Assembly (NCBI GenBank): GCA_012931725.1 | Contig: CM022951.1 | Span: 9,008,277 to 9,072,276 of the forward strand | Length of the DNA: 64,000 nucleotides | Direction of reading: 5' to 3' | Origin: Litsea cubeba | Taxonomy: Eukaryota > Streptophyta > Magnoliopsida > Laurales > Lauraceae | Shown here: one piece after another, positions 34,877-46,700 of the stretch | Layout of the letters: each line of letters starts with the position of its first letter | How positions within the stretch are numbered: the stretch's first letter is position 1 | Notes under the pieces: generated by a model | Database searches by the model: none | What the model saw: the letters and a program-made list of their open reading frames with translations, nothing else | What the model was told of the DNA's origin: nothing | Translations under genes and position numbers: made by a program

Positions 34877-36975
34877 TGTTAGGGCCAAAAAACAGTGAAG
34901 GAGCTCGCTATAGGGAGCCTCCTGCTTGCTATAGCGAGCGGTGACGAGACATCCCAGTTTGAGACGGACTTTGAGTTAGAGTTTGGGTTTGATTACTATT
35001 TTAAGTGGATCATTATTAGAAGTCACTTGCATGTTTTTTGGGCAACAAGTTATGTGTTTCTCTTAGTCAAAAAGACGCCACCTCCTCTTTCATTATTATG
35101 AGCAAGAGAGGTTTAAGAGAGATTTTTTCTATTGAGCTATCATAGAGAGATTGTTCTGAAGAGTTACTCTAAAAGGTTTAAAGCTCATACTTCTTTGTAG
35201 AAGATTGATTCATCTCAGTTCTTAAGGTGATTGAAGGAGGATCAATCATAGCGAGCGGTGCGCGGCGAGGAGTTGCGCAAGAAGAACTACAGTCTTTATG
35301 ATGACATACTAACTGGGATAAAGGAGCTGTGAGTATATCTTGTAACCGTTCAATAGTGACTGGTTTTTCTGATCGTGGTTCTTCTCTAGGCTAAGGGTTT
35401 CCCTGTTAAGTTTTTGTCTGCCTTCTTATGGTGATTGATTGCATCATATATAGATTTGCTAGTTCTCTTTGATTTGGTTGATTAGTTCCACTGTGCATTG
35501 GTATCTGGACAAGCTTACTCATTCCATTCTAGTAACTTGCAATTGGTATCAGAGCGGGTTGCACTATTCTATTGTATAGATCTTATATATTGCTAGAGTG
35601 GATATCTATTGCGAAATCACTTCCACTAAAATTCCTAAATCCATTGGGAAGAAGAAATTTTCTAAAGTAATTCGGTACCATGAGTGTCATGGATATGGAC
35701 ACATTGCACCAGTGATTGCGGTAATTGGAAACTAAAGAAAAGGGCTTTTAATTTGAAAAAGTCTGAATTTGAGAAGCCTGGCACTAGTAAAGAGAAATTC
35801 ATGGCTTTTATAGCAACGTCAGTTTCTGCTACTTCATAAGTTTCTTCTGATGATGAGACTTATCATGATGATAATGAGTTAGGAACAACTAGATTCTAAG
35901 GCTAAATATGAGACACTTTTCAAAAACACCATGAAGATGGTTAAGATGATTGAGAAAGTGGCTAAAAAGTAGAAAGAGTCTGAAGAGCAGAATTCATCCC
36001 TTAAAGCTGAACTTGCTGAAGCTGTTATAAAGGTATAACAATTGGAGGATGAAAACAACAGAACGGCTGACAAACTGACCGCGTAAGCACAGAAGTGTGA
36101 CATGCTTGATTCTGATAGGATGACATTGAAAGCAGAGAACGTTGATCTCAAAGAAAAACTCAAGCTGGTTTTGTCTGAGTTGGATACCGTCAAAGCATCA
36201 TTAATCAAGATGAACGCTGGATCGATAATGCTAGATAACATCCTAAGTAGTCAAAAGGCATATACTGACAAGCATGGCATTGGCTACATTGATGGAGCTT
36301 CCACTTCTACTGCCAAAGGTAAAAATCATTTTGTTCACAATTCAGTCGCTGTCAAAGTCCTAAACAAATTTCCACTTGCCATCATTATCGAGTTAAAGGA
36401 CACAATCGACTCCATTACAAGAAGCTGTGCAGTTTACCCATTTGAAAGAACTGGAAGAAGCAGAAGTAAGAGTCATTGATTAAAGCCAAAGCTGTATGGA
36501 ATAAGAAAAAAGACGTATTTTCTATATTGGTACACACTTTGCTGAAATACCTAAATATCCAAGTGTGCGTACCGAAGCTTCATTACCCCTAATTTGCAAG
36601 ATCAAGCCCTTACCCTAGCGCTGATGCGGAAATCATATTGAGGAGAAGTCAAAACTAAGTGGGAGCTACTGCATCCAGACTGACATAAAAGCTGCTCGAT
36701 GATATTTTTTAAGAAGAATAGAGCTAGGGGGAGTTTTTCAAATAAAGAAGCAAAGACATTGCAAGATCTAAAGTGCTGACTTTTTTTTATAATTTCAATA
36801 TAATTTTGTAATTTTCTTTTGGATAGATCAATTTGTATTGTCCGAGGGAGTTTTGTCCATGAATTTCCAAAAGGAGGTGATTATTCGGGCAAAAAACCAG
36901 TGAAGTGCCTCGCTATAGTGAGCCTCCTGCTTGCTATAGCGAGTGGTGACAGGACCGGCCCAATTTGAGATGGAC
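34877..36975 (+). mobile_element. Second gag-only LTR element, right LTR truncated
   Basis: Left LTR 34877-35541 (TGTTAGGGCC...TTGCA) is followed by TTGGTATCAGAGC, a near-consensus Met-tRNA primer-binding site. The interior parallels the element at 9740-12570: a zinc-knuckle remnant (HECHGYGHIA near 35680), then a 125-codon frame at 36102-36479 with coiled-coil-like Leu/Lys/Glu content. A purine tract (AAAAGGAGGTGAT) precedes the right LTR, which begins near 36881 and breaks off at a TA microsatellite near 36980. The two palindromes related to GCTCGCTATAGCGAGC occur in both LTRs. No pol. Confidence 0.8.
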
Positions 36976-37387
36976 TCCGACTTATATATATATATATGGA
37001 GAGGAATAGAGAACAAACTATATATTGGTTGTCACGTGGAGAGGAATTTTTTATTAAATGAAAAAACTACATATATACAACAAAACTTAGATGAAAAGAT
37101 GAAATCAGGATTATTTAATAAGTGACATCAATCGATGGAGTTTATTGAAAAATAAAATAACCCATCGCTGAATTTGCTTATAAAAAGTGGTGTTAATGCA
37201 ATAGTGTATAAAAGAACTCTTATTGTTATTAATACATTATTGAATGATATCCTTATAAGAACATTTTGGTATCACAAGAGGGACATTTAATTGATGTGAT
37301 CTAACACCAAAGTTATCGAAAAAGCAGAATCAGGTGAACCCAATTTGAAGCAAAGGTAAACTTTCTCATATGATAAGAAAAAAATTT
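36976..37387. other. Spacer with TA microsatellite
   Basis: AT-rich, with a short (TA)n run at about 36983-36997. No gene or terminal repeats recognised. Confidence 0.4.
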
Positions 37388-38315
37388 GGAGGAATTTACG
37401 GCATAGGACCCCGTAGGACCTCATACCGCTTATGAGGAGATGAAAACACCGTGTATGTGGAGAAGGTCCCCAAGGTGCGTTATTTTTTATTTTATTTTTT
37501 TTTGTTGTTTAGCGAATGGTCGATATCGACTATTTCGCCGGAAAAAAAAAAAAGAAAATGGGTTTTTCAGGATGGAGAAGAGGGGAAGAGGAGGAAGAGG
37601 AGGGAGGAGAGGGAATTTTTCTCTCTTGATTGCTGGTGCTGTTCTAGAGAAATACCCTACAAATGGGTCAAAAACATTTGACCCACTCTATCTTTTTAAC
37701 TTAATCATCTCAAACTGATTTTAGAAGAGTAGAAGAGGGCGATGACTGATGAAGCCTCGGATCTGCAGACGAGTTGATATTGGTGAAGATGATGGTCGAA
37801 TAAACATGTATACAGAACTTTTCCTTGGGTTCTTTCTTTCTCTCTCTGATTTTTTTTATTCTTTTGGGTTAATGGGGTTTGGGTTGGGGTGATGAGGCAA
37901 TGGAAATGAGAAAGAGATTGGGGGAAATGAGAGATGGGTATTGGATCTCCCCTCCTCAAGTGATTAAACATCAAGCAAATTGACGGTTTTGACCCATTTG
38001 CAGGGTATTGTTCTAGAACATCACATGCAATCATGAGCGAAAAATCCCCCTCTCCTCCTCGTCCTCCTCCATCCTGAAAAATCCAATTTTTTTGGATTCC
38101 CACAGAATAGTCGATATCGACCATTCGCTAAATGACAAAAAAAAAAAAAAAAAAAGAATGGTCGATATCGACCATTCGCTAGATGACAAAAAATAAAATA
38201 AAATAAAATAAAAAATAAAAAAAGGCACCTTGGGGACCTTCTCCATACATCCTGTGTTTTCAACTTCTCATAAGTGGTATGAGGTCCTACGGGGTCCTCT
38301 GTGGTAAATTCCTCT
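37388..38315. mobile_element. Long-TIR (MULE-like) element, about 0.93 kb
   Basis: Both ends share an inverted repeat of roughly 100-150 bp: GAGGAATTTACSRCAKAGGA, CCCCGTAGGACCTCATACC, then GGAGAAGGTCCCCAAGGTGC. Inside each arm is a dyad around GGTCGATATCGACC; the right arm has two, one a perfect 22-bp palindrome (38156-38177). The target duplication could not be resolved because the flanks are A-rich. No transposase and no recognised captured gene. Confidence 0.65.
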
Positions 38316-39229
38316 AAAAAAAAAGGAAGGATAAATGAAGGTAGTTTACCGATACAAAAAGGTGGGACCCATTTGATAGGCCTGTTGTTTACCAACTGCT
38401 CTCATACTTTTTTCTTATGCTCTGTTTAATGTACGTTTTTTTTTATTCAAGACTTTTGAAATATTTTGTTCTCTCATGGGAACAAATAATGTTCTTGCTT
38501 TATTTCCCTGTTTGCTAGTCCAGACCATGTATTGGACTTTAATTATGTCAGACAGGTCTGAGAGAGGGATCGTTTAGGCTCTGGTGTTTGTGCTGATGGG
38601 TCTGATTTGGTCCACTTTCTGGGCTTGGTTATAGGTACAAAAATTGAGCCGCAGTGAGCATAAAACGGAATGATATGGTTAAAGTGTTTAAAACATGAGT
38701 CTTCTGGGCCTGCACTACACCTGTAAGTTCAGACTATTTTATAGAACAGAACTTGCAACAGTTTAGGCCTACAAAGCATGCCAAATGAGGGCTCATTCTA
38801 ATCTAAGTATTTTGGACCTATGAAGGGTCTGAAAAATAACCAGCATTGGGAAAGATTGCATGAGATTTAACCCAACTTTATTTGTCACTAAATATTGGGC
38901 ATTAACTGCCGTTTTTTCATTTGGCCCTTATATAGACTAGATTTGTACTAGCTAGCTGGGCCTGTACTCAATTGGTTGTTTGCCCCAAAAGCACCCAATT
39001 TGGACCTCATATTGAACTTGTTACATGGGTCACAACTATCGCCCGAATTGTAGTGGGATTAGGCCACTATCAAGGTAATTGATTTTGGTCAGTCTTCTGG
39101 CATATTCTTGGGTCTGATTTAAACCACATGTTTCGTAGTAATCAAATAGGCACAAACTGGATCATTTCCTTTCTTATATATACTTACTTATGGTTCTGAA
39201 ACTAAATATGGTTAAATAAATTTCTTAAA

Positions 39230-39480
39230 CGGGCACAAACTGTAGCTGTCACCTTTTTTTGGGTAGATCCATGCTTCAGCTGCGTGTAAACTGTACACAA
39301 ATTGGATAAGACGAGCTGCAAAATTGAGAGGAAGCTTCTTTTCATTGCGAACACAATCATCCCTCCCTCTCCACTGGGTGTGCATTCTTAAATGAATTAG
39401 CGAAAAGAGAATGCCATAAGGAAAAGGCTCTGACAAGATTAAGGGAGGGGCATTCACTATAAGATTGTGAGTTAATTCCC
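39230..39480 (-). pseudogene. Possible LINE-like remnant downstream of receptor B
   Basis: The copy-B equivalent of 6720-7060. The minus strand reads QWRGRDDCVRNEKKLPLNF before the frame decays. Same low-confidence interpretation. Confidence 0.3.
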
Positions 39481-39896
39481 ACAGGAGTGTTTTCTTTCAA
39501 ATGCTAAGAGAAATCAATACAGAAATCAGAAAGAAGGAAAGCTAGAATGAGAGAACATCAATTAATTACAACTCACATATGGCCCTCTAATGCCCACTCT
39601 TAAGCCATCTCATTCCTCGTATCAAACCCAAGCTTTACCTCATGTATGAGGTCACATAGGTGTTTTTTTTTTTTTCATCAGAGTGACGAATCAAACACGC
39701 AAAAAGTTTACAGTGAAATGGCTCTTCAGATCTGAAAATGAGTTGAGAATATCTTTAGTAACTGAAGCTTTTGATGACACATACAACATAACGCTAGACA
39801 CTGTGGCCAGGAAAACTGGGCCAGTCAAATAGTCTTCAACCATATATGACTTGGACTGTCAAAATTTTCTTACAAATGTTTGTGGCATTTGATTCA

Positions 39897-40208
39897 TTAT
39901 CGAGCTTCTAACTCTGTGATTGTTACCTCATTTCCTGAACGATCATCTATCCAGTAGGTAGATGACTGTGGATGATCTGAACTATTTACTTTCCAAAAGG
40001 AAAATGCAGGTTGCTTAGGTGAAGGCATTGTTCTTTCATCACAGAGCATATAAATAACAGATGACATGTTTGGCCTGTCTATTGCCTTTTCTTGTACACA
40101 CAATAATCCTACTTGAATGCATCTCAAAACTTCACTGTTAGAAGTGGAGATACTCATTGATGAATCTATGAGTTCCGAAATTCTATCCTCTGTCCATAGC
40201 TCCCATAC
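39897..40208 (-). CDS. Exon 7 of receptor B (kinase end and C-tail)
   Basis: Follows an AG acceptor at 40210-40209 in phase 0 and encodes VWELWTEDRISELIDSSM, then CIQVGLLCVQEKAIDRPNMS (subdomain XI), then PSPKQPAFSFW and the tail ending ELEAR, stop. This is the usual last-exon content of SD1 kinases. Residues about 726-828. Confidence 0.88.
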   Translation of the reverse strand, partial: VWELWTEDRISELIDSSMSISTSNSEVLRCIQVGLLCVQEKAIDRPNMSSVIYMLCDERTMPSPKQPAFSFWKVNSSDHPQSSTYWIDDRSGNEVTITELEAR

Positions 40209-40646
40209 CTGAAAAGATTTAAAAAATATATATATATATAGCACAATTGTTTTCATTTGTTTATATTTAAATAGCAATTAATTCTGAAATTTTAGTGAAA
40301 TAAATGGTTTCGAAAAGGAAAATTTTCAAATACGGCCTTCAGTCTTTGGCTTTTTAAAAAAACACGAAAACAAAAAATCTTCAAATTAGCGTTTAAATTT
40401 TTCCAAGAAAATCTAAGGACAACTAACTGGGAAGTTAAAGTGATTCAGGCCGCTTTTCGCCCATTTCTTCTGTAAGCGATGAAAGTGCCCTTTTACCTAT
40501 TCTTTCATCCTTTGCTTCCATCTCTCACTTCTCTGCAGCTGGCGAGCAGCAATTGGAAGTGACTGCATCTCTACGTCCCTCATCATTTTCTTAAACCTAT
40601 CTCCATATCACCTTCGACATACGACGCTACAAGCACAAGCCTAACA

Positions 40647-40700
<54 letters not shown>

Positions 40701-43700
40701 CCCCTCCCCCACGCTTTGGCATACGATGCTACAGCAGCAATCCTAACCCCCCCCCCCCCCCCCCCCCCCCTCGTTTGCCCATTCCAAAGCACAACTACCC
40801 ACTCATATCACATATACTCATGACGTACATGGTCACTCACAACCACTCTCCATCTTCCCCAGCACACCTTCTCACCAACCCATCTCCTCTTCTTTTCACA
40901 AACACCCGCGGGTTGTTTTCTAGTAAGCTATAGCTGAGATGTCTCCTAGGAGAAGGATATCAATATCACATGATGTCGCTAAACGAATTGCTGGTCCTAG
41001 ATGGGTATCAGAACTGAACTCGCAAGCACCTTCGTGCTTTCCGGTGTGAGATAGATCATGCGAACGTTGTAAATGCTCTTAGATCTATTGGATAATCAAG
41101 TAAGGGTTTCCATCTCCCTTGTATAGAACAATCCCTAGGAGTCACCACTACTATGGATACTACCCCTCTTGAAACCCCATATCTCCTGACTAGTTTGAGG
41201 ATTCTACCAAATCGGGAGTCTGAACTTGATCCAAACTCTAACACTAAAAGTTTGATCCCTATCGTACTCTACCAGATCAAGACATGTTCGGAGTCCATTC
41301 GCAGCACACAGCTGGGCTTGATCTAGCTTGGGCCCCATGGCAGTCGAGCCACACAATTTTTCAACTGTCACCATTGATAAGACAAAGGTATCAAAATTAG
41401 AAAAAAATTATATCCATGCTGGTACTTATCACATCGGTACTTATATTTTCTTACTCACAGCTCAAGGGTCTACCATTTTGGAAGATTTGTAACTTTGTTA
41501 GCCATAATTATATATTTTGTCGAGAGTCATAGTTGAGTCTGTTGTGATCGTATGTGTGGAAGCATGCGATCAACAAGCAAACAATGCAAATCACACAGAA
41601 AGAGATCACAGATTTACGTGGTTCGGAAATTTCACACCTACGTCCACGGACAAAGCTCGTCTTCTTCTTAGTTTTTTCTAATAAGAGTTTTCTCCCCTTA
41701 CACCTAGGGTTACAACCAAAAGGATAATATATAGTTTGAAACAAATACTAAATTACCCTTCAACCCTAATTGCATTGGGCCTACGAAACTGGCCAAAACC
41801 CAAAAAACCCATAAGCCTAACAAATCTCCACCCTGGCGAGATTTGCAGGCCACAATATCTTTCACCTTGGCATGCAATCACACACCTCCAAATGCGCCCG
41901 TAGGCGCCATGCACCTGAAAGTGCTCAAACTCGTAGGATGTTGAGCAAGTCCAAGCAATGCTTAAACTTGACCCCAGTCACAACCTTAGTTAGCATATCT
42001 GCGGGGTTATCAGCAGTCGCAATCTTCTTAAGGAGTATATCTCCCTCATCAACAATCTCCCGCACAAAATGATACCGTACGTCGATTGTGTTTCGTACGT
42101 GAATGATGAACCTGGTCCTTTGCCAAACAAATTGCACTCTAACTATCACAATGGACATCCATATGCTCCTGAAAGATCCCCATGTCATTAAGCAAACCTT
42201 GAAGCCAAATAGCCTCCTTAATGGCCTCTGTCACCGCCATGTATTCTGCCTCAGTAGTCGACAAAGAAACTGTAGACTGTAACATTGACCTCCAACTCAC
42301 CGGTCCCCTTGCAAGAGTGAACACATAACCTGTAGTAGACCGACGCTTATCCAAATCACCAGCGTAATTAGAATCCACATATCCAACCACATGCTGACCA
42401 ATACTATCATCCCGCTGAAACGACAAACCAACATCCACGGTACCCAGAATATACCGTAGGTTCCATTTCACCGCTTGCCAGTGCCCTTTTCCTGGATCAT
42501 GCATATATTTGCTTACTATACCGACAGCTTGTGAAATGTCAGGCCTAGCACACACCATCGCATACATCAAACTACCAACAGCACTCTGATAAGGAACCTG
42601 AGCCATGTACCGACGCTCATCATCTATGCTAGGAGACATAGCAGCGCTAAGCCTGAAGTGAGAGGCAAGTGGTGTACTCACAGGTTTTGTTTTTGCATCC
42701 ATACCAAAACGCTGTAGTATCTTCGTCAAATATTGTTTCTGTGATAGACAAACCTTGCCTTGCACCCTGTCTCACTGAATTTCCATACCAAGTGTCTTCT
42801 TGGCTTCGCCCAAATCCTTCATTTCAATTTCATTACTCATCTGAGTCTTTAATTTTTCAATCTCCACCTTGCCCTTAGAAGCTATAAGCATATCATCGAC
42901 ATATAAGAGCAAATAAATGAAGGTTCCATTTCGTAGTTCGCGATAGTAGACACAATGATTTAATGAACTCCGTATGTACTTTTGCCCAATCAAAAACTTA
43001 TCAAATTGTTTGTACCACTGTCTCGGAGATTGTTTCAAACTATACAACGATTTTTTCGGTTTACAAGCCAAATGTTCTTTACCAGCAGCCTTATACCCAT
43101 CTGGTTGGGTCATGTAGATCTCCTCATATGTATCATCACCATCTAAATCAACGGGGATGACATGGCTCTTGAGCTGGAGTCTCCTCCTTTATGTATCATC
43201 AACATCTAAATCAATAGGGACGACATCAAACTCCACCTGCTTCGATCTACCATTGGTCTTTTTCTCCTCCCGAGAGCCATTTTGCTTGTTCTGTTTACAC
43301 ATAGCAGCTTCATCAAAAGTCACATCCTTGCTAAGAACAAGTTTCTTTAAATTTGGACACCATAGCCGGTATCCTTTCACACCACTGCTGAAACCCAAGA
43401 ATATAGCTTTCTTGGCCCTTAGATCCAACTTACTCTCTGTGACATGGTAATAAGCAGGACAACCAAATATATGCAATTTATCATAATCAGTAGCGAGTTT
43501 TCCAGACCATACCTCAATGGGTGTTTTACCCTCGATCGCAGCTGAAGGCAACCTATTGATGAGATGACAATCATAAGCAACTGCCTCACCCCAAAAAGCT
43601 TTGCCTAATCCAGAATTAGACAACATACACCGAACTTTCTCCAATATAGTGCGGTTCATGCATTCTGCTACCCCATTCTGTTGCGGAGTCCCACTAACTG

Positions 43701-46700
43701 TGAAATGCCTCACGGTCCCCTCATCCTGACATACTTTCAAGAACATATCAGACTTGTACTCTCCACCATTATCTGACCTAAGCCTTTTGATCTTTCTGCT
43801 AGTCTGTGTTTCAATCATTTTCTTCCACTTCAAGAACACCTTCAAGACTTCATCCTTGTGCTTCATGATGTACACCCATACTCTTCTGGAGAAGTCATCA
43901 ACGAATGTAACAAAGTAATGCATACCTCCCAAAGATGCCACCTTGGTAGGACCCCATACATCCGAATGAACATAGTCTAGTGTGCCTTGAGTGTGATGGA
44001 TCGCGGTGCCAAACTTCACTTTTGTCTGCTTGCCAAAAACACAATGTTCACAAAATCCCAACTTGCAGGTCTTTGCACCTTGCAACAAGCTTTGCTTAAC
44101 CAAACCCTACAATGCACTCTCCCCAGCATGCCCTAGACGCATGTGCCACAATCTGGTAGTGTCTGTAACAGTCTCATTTGAGCTATCGGATACTGTTGCT
44201 GCTCCACCTACAACTGTATTCCCTTGCAAGAAATATAGATTTCCTCTTCGGACACCCTTCATCAACACAAGTGCACCGTAAACAACTTTTAGAACTCCAC
44301 CTTCCATGCTAATCTTGAAGTCTTTGGAGTCTAAAGCACCCAGTGAGATAAGATTCTTCTTCAAATCCGGTACATACCGAACATCTGTCTAAACTCTAAC
44401 TGCTCCATCATGCATCTTCAAACGGATTTTTCCTATCCCTTTTGTTTTGCAAGCACTATCATTGCCCATCAAAACTGTTCCACCATCCAACTCTTGAAAG
44501 CTGGAAAACCATTCCCTGTTGGGACACATAGGATAGGTACAACCCGAGTCTAAAATCCATTCGTCAGAATGACATACCAATGAAGAAACAGTCAAATTAA
44601 ATTTAGAATCATCATCTCCATCATGTCCAATGTTTGCATCAGATTTATTTTTGTCTTTGTTTTTCAACTTTGGACAATCCTTCTTCCAATGCCCCCTTTT
44701 GCGACAAAAGGCACATTCATCTTTTGCAGGTGGTTTTAATTTTCCTCTCGACTTAGAACGAGATTTATTACCAGATATCCTATTATCTGGTCTGCCTCTT
44801 ATTGTCAATGCATCAGATGATGAATCCCTGTGGGCTTGTTTATCCTTCTTCCGATATTTATTATTCATCAAAGCAGCAAACACAACATCATATTTAACTT
44901 CAGTCTTCCGTTGATCAAAGTGTGAGTAAAATGATCGTAACTATCGGGAAGCGAATTCAGAAGAAGTAATGCCTTATCCTCATCATCAACTTTCACATCA
45001 ATATTCATCAAATCGGCAATAATCTTATTAAAATCATCGAGATGTTCAGTCATAGAAATACCTTGACGATACTCGAAGCGGAAAAGTTTCTTCTTCAAAT
45101 AGATCCGATTCTCCAAGCTCTTGGTCATATACTTTTCCTCCAATTTCTGCCACAACTCTTTTGCAGAAGTTTCTCTCATCACTGAGTATTTCTGATCCTT
45201 CGCGAGACATAATCTGATGGTGCTACATGCCTGACGATTGATCTTCTACCATTCCTTATCTTCCATCTCTTTGGGTTTATCCTCTAGAGCAATTTCCAAC
45301 TCTTGTTGGCTTAGAACATCTCTAACCTTACATTGCCACACACCGAAGTTATTGATACCATCAAATTTCTCGACTTCGAATTTTGCATTCGAGATGGTGG
45401 TCTTTGCCGATGATGAGCTTGCCATTTTGTTTCTGTCTGTCAAACTAACAATCCACTTCGTTCAGATTGTAGATCTAGTCGATACGAATCCAACAAAAAA
45501 AAAAAACAACAGAGCTCAATTCTGAGTCCGGATGCCTCCGAAACTCCCGAAACAATTTTGGCCGTCCAATTGGTCAAATCTGTCTTGACCGTACAGGTGA
45601 TGTCAGCGGCTGTTGAACTGGGCTTCTTCGAAGTAGGTCAGGTCGAACTGACCCAAGAACTGACCTGGAACCTGAAACCGACTTGAAGGTCGTCTTCTTC
45701 AATGGGTTCTGTGACAGAACCTGGTTTTTTTTTTCCTTCAACGGCAGCGATTTGGCACGGCCGCAGGTGGACGCCGGCGACAGCGAGCAAGAGCCCGGAG
45801 TCCCGCAGTGGATGGCGACGGCGACGGTGGCGCTGTGAACGGCGACTTCTCCGGTAACAGAAACTGGGCAAAAAACAGAGTCCTGTTTGGACTCTTCTCC
45901 ACTGCAACTCCGGCGTGCAGCGACGAGTTCCTCCACCGTTCAAATTTCGGCGAAGATGGCGACGGACGGCAACGGCTTCACACCAGTCCAGTTCTTCTCT
46001 GGCAAACAGCAAATATTTCGGGCCCCGTGCTGGCCCCGATTTCTGTACGACGACGAGAGCAGCAGTGCTGCTCTTCTTCCCTGGCAACGTGCAAGTGGCA
46101 CAGGCCACAGGCGAACTCCGGCGACAGTGCTTGCTATGAACGGCGACTTGCGTAGCGATGGTTTGTGATGTCTTCTCCGGCGACTGTGGCGCCGCGATCT
46201 CAGCGTCCAGTTTGCTTCCTCGGGCAGTGATGGCTACAGACCAGAAAAACTGATCGCTTGACGATCTTCTTCTTCCTTCAGATCGTCTTCAATGACGATG
46301 ACTCCACGGCCAAGTTCCTCTGGTTTCTAATCTGCAGCAAGTCCAAATCGAGAAGCTCTGTTCTCCTCTGCGTAGCGATAACCAAACCAGCACAATCTGT
46401 GTGGCCCACCTTGATCTCACCGATCTGTGTCGAGATACGAAAAATCACTGTCGTTGATCGCGTACCACAACCGGGCTCTGATACCAATTTGTTGTGATCA
46501 TATGTGTGAAAGCGTGCGATCAACAAGCAAACAATGCAAACCACACAGAAAGAGAACACGGATTTACGTGGTTCGGTGATTTCACACCGTCCACGGACAA
46601 AGCTCGTCTTCTTCTTAGTTTTTTCTAATAAGAGTTTTCTCCCCTTACACCTAGGGTTACAACCAAAAGGATAATATATAGTTTGAAACAAATACTAAAT

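Noticed and set aside
40583..40792. Glycine-rich 69-codon frame
   Set aside because: Translation of poly-C/poly-G runs, not a gene.
45638..46168. Several 90-156 codon frames on both strands in the copia leader
   Set aside because: Composition-driven frames in the untranslated leader; no match to any copia or host domain.
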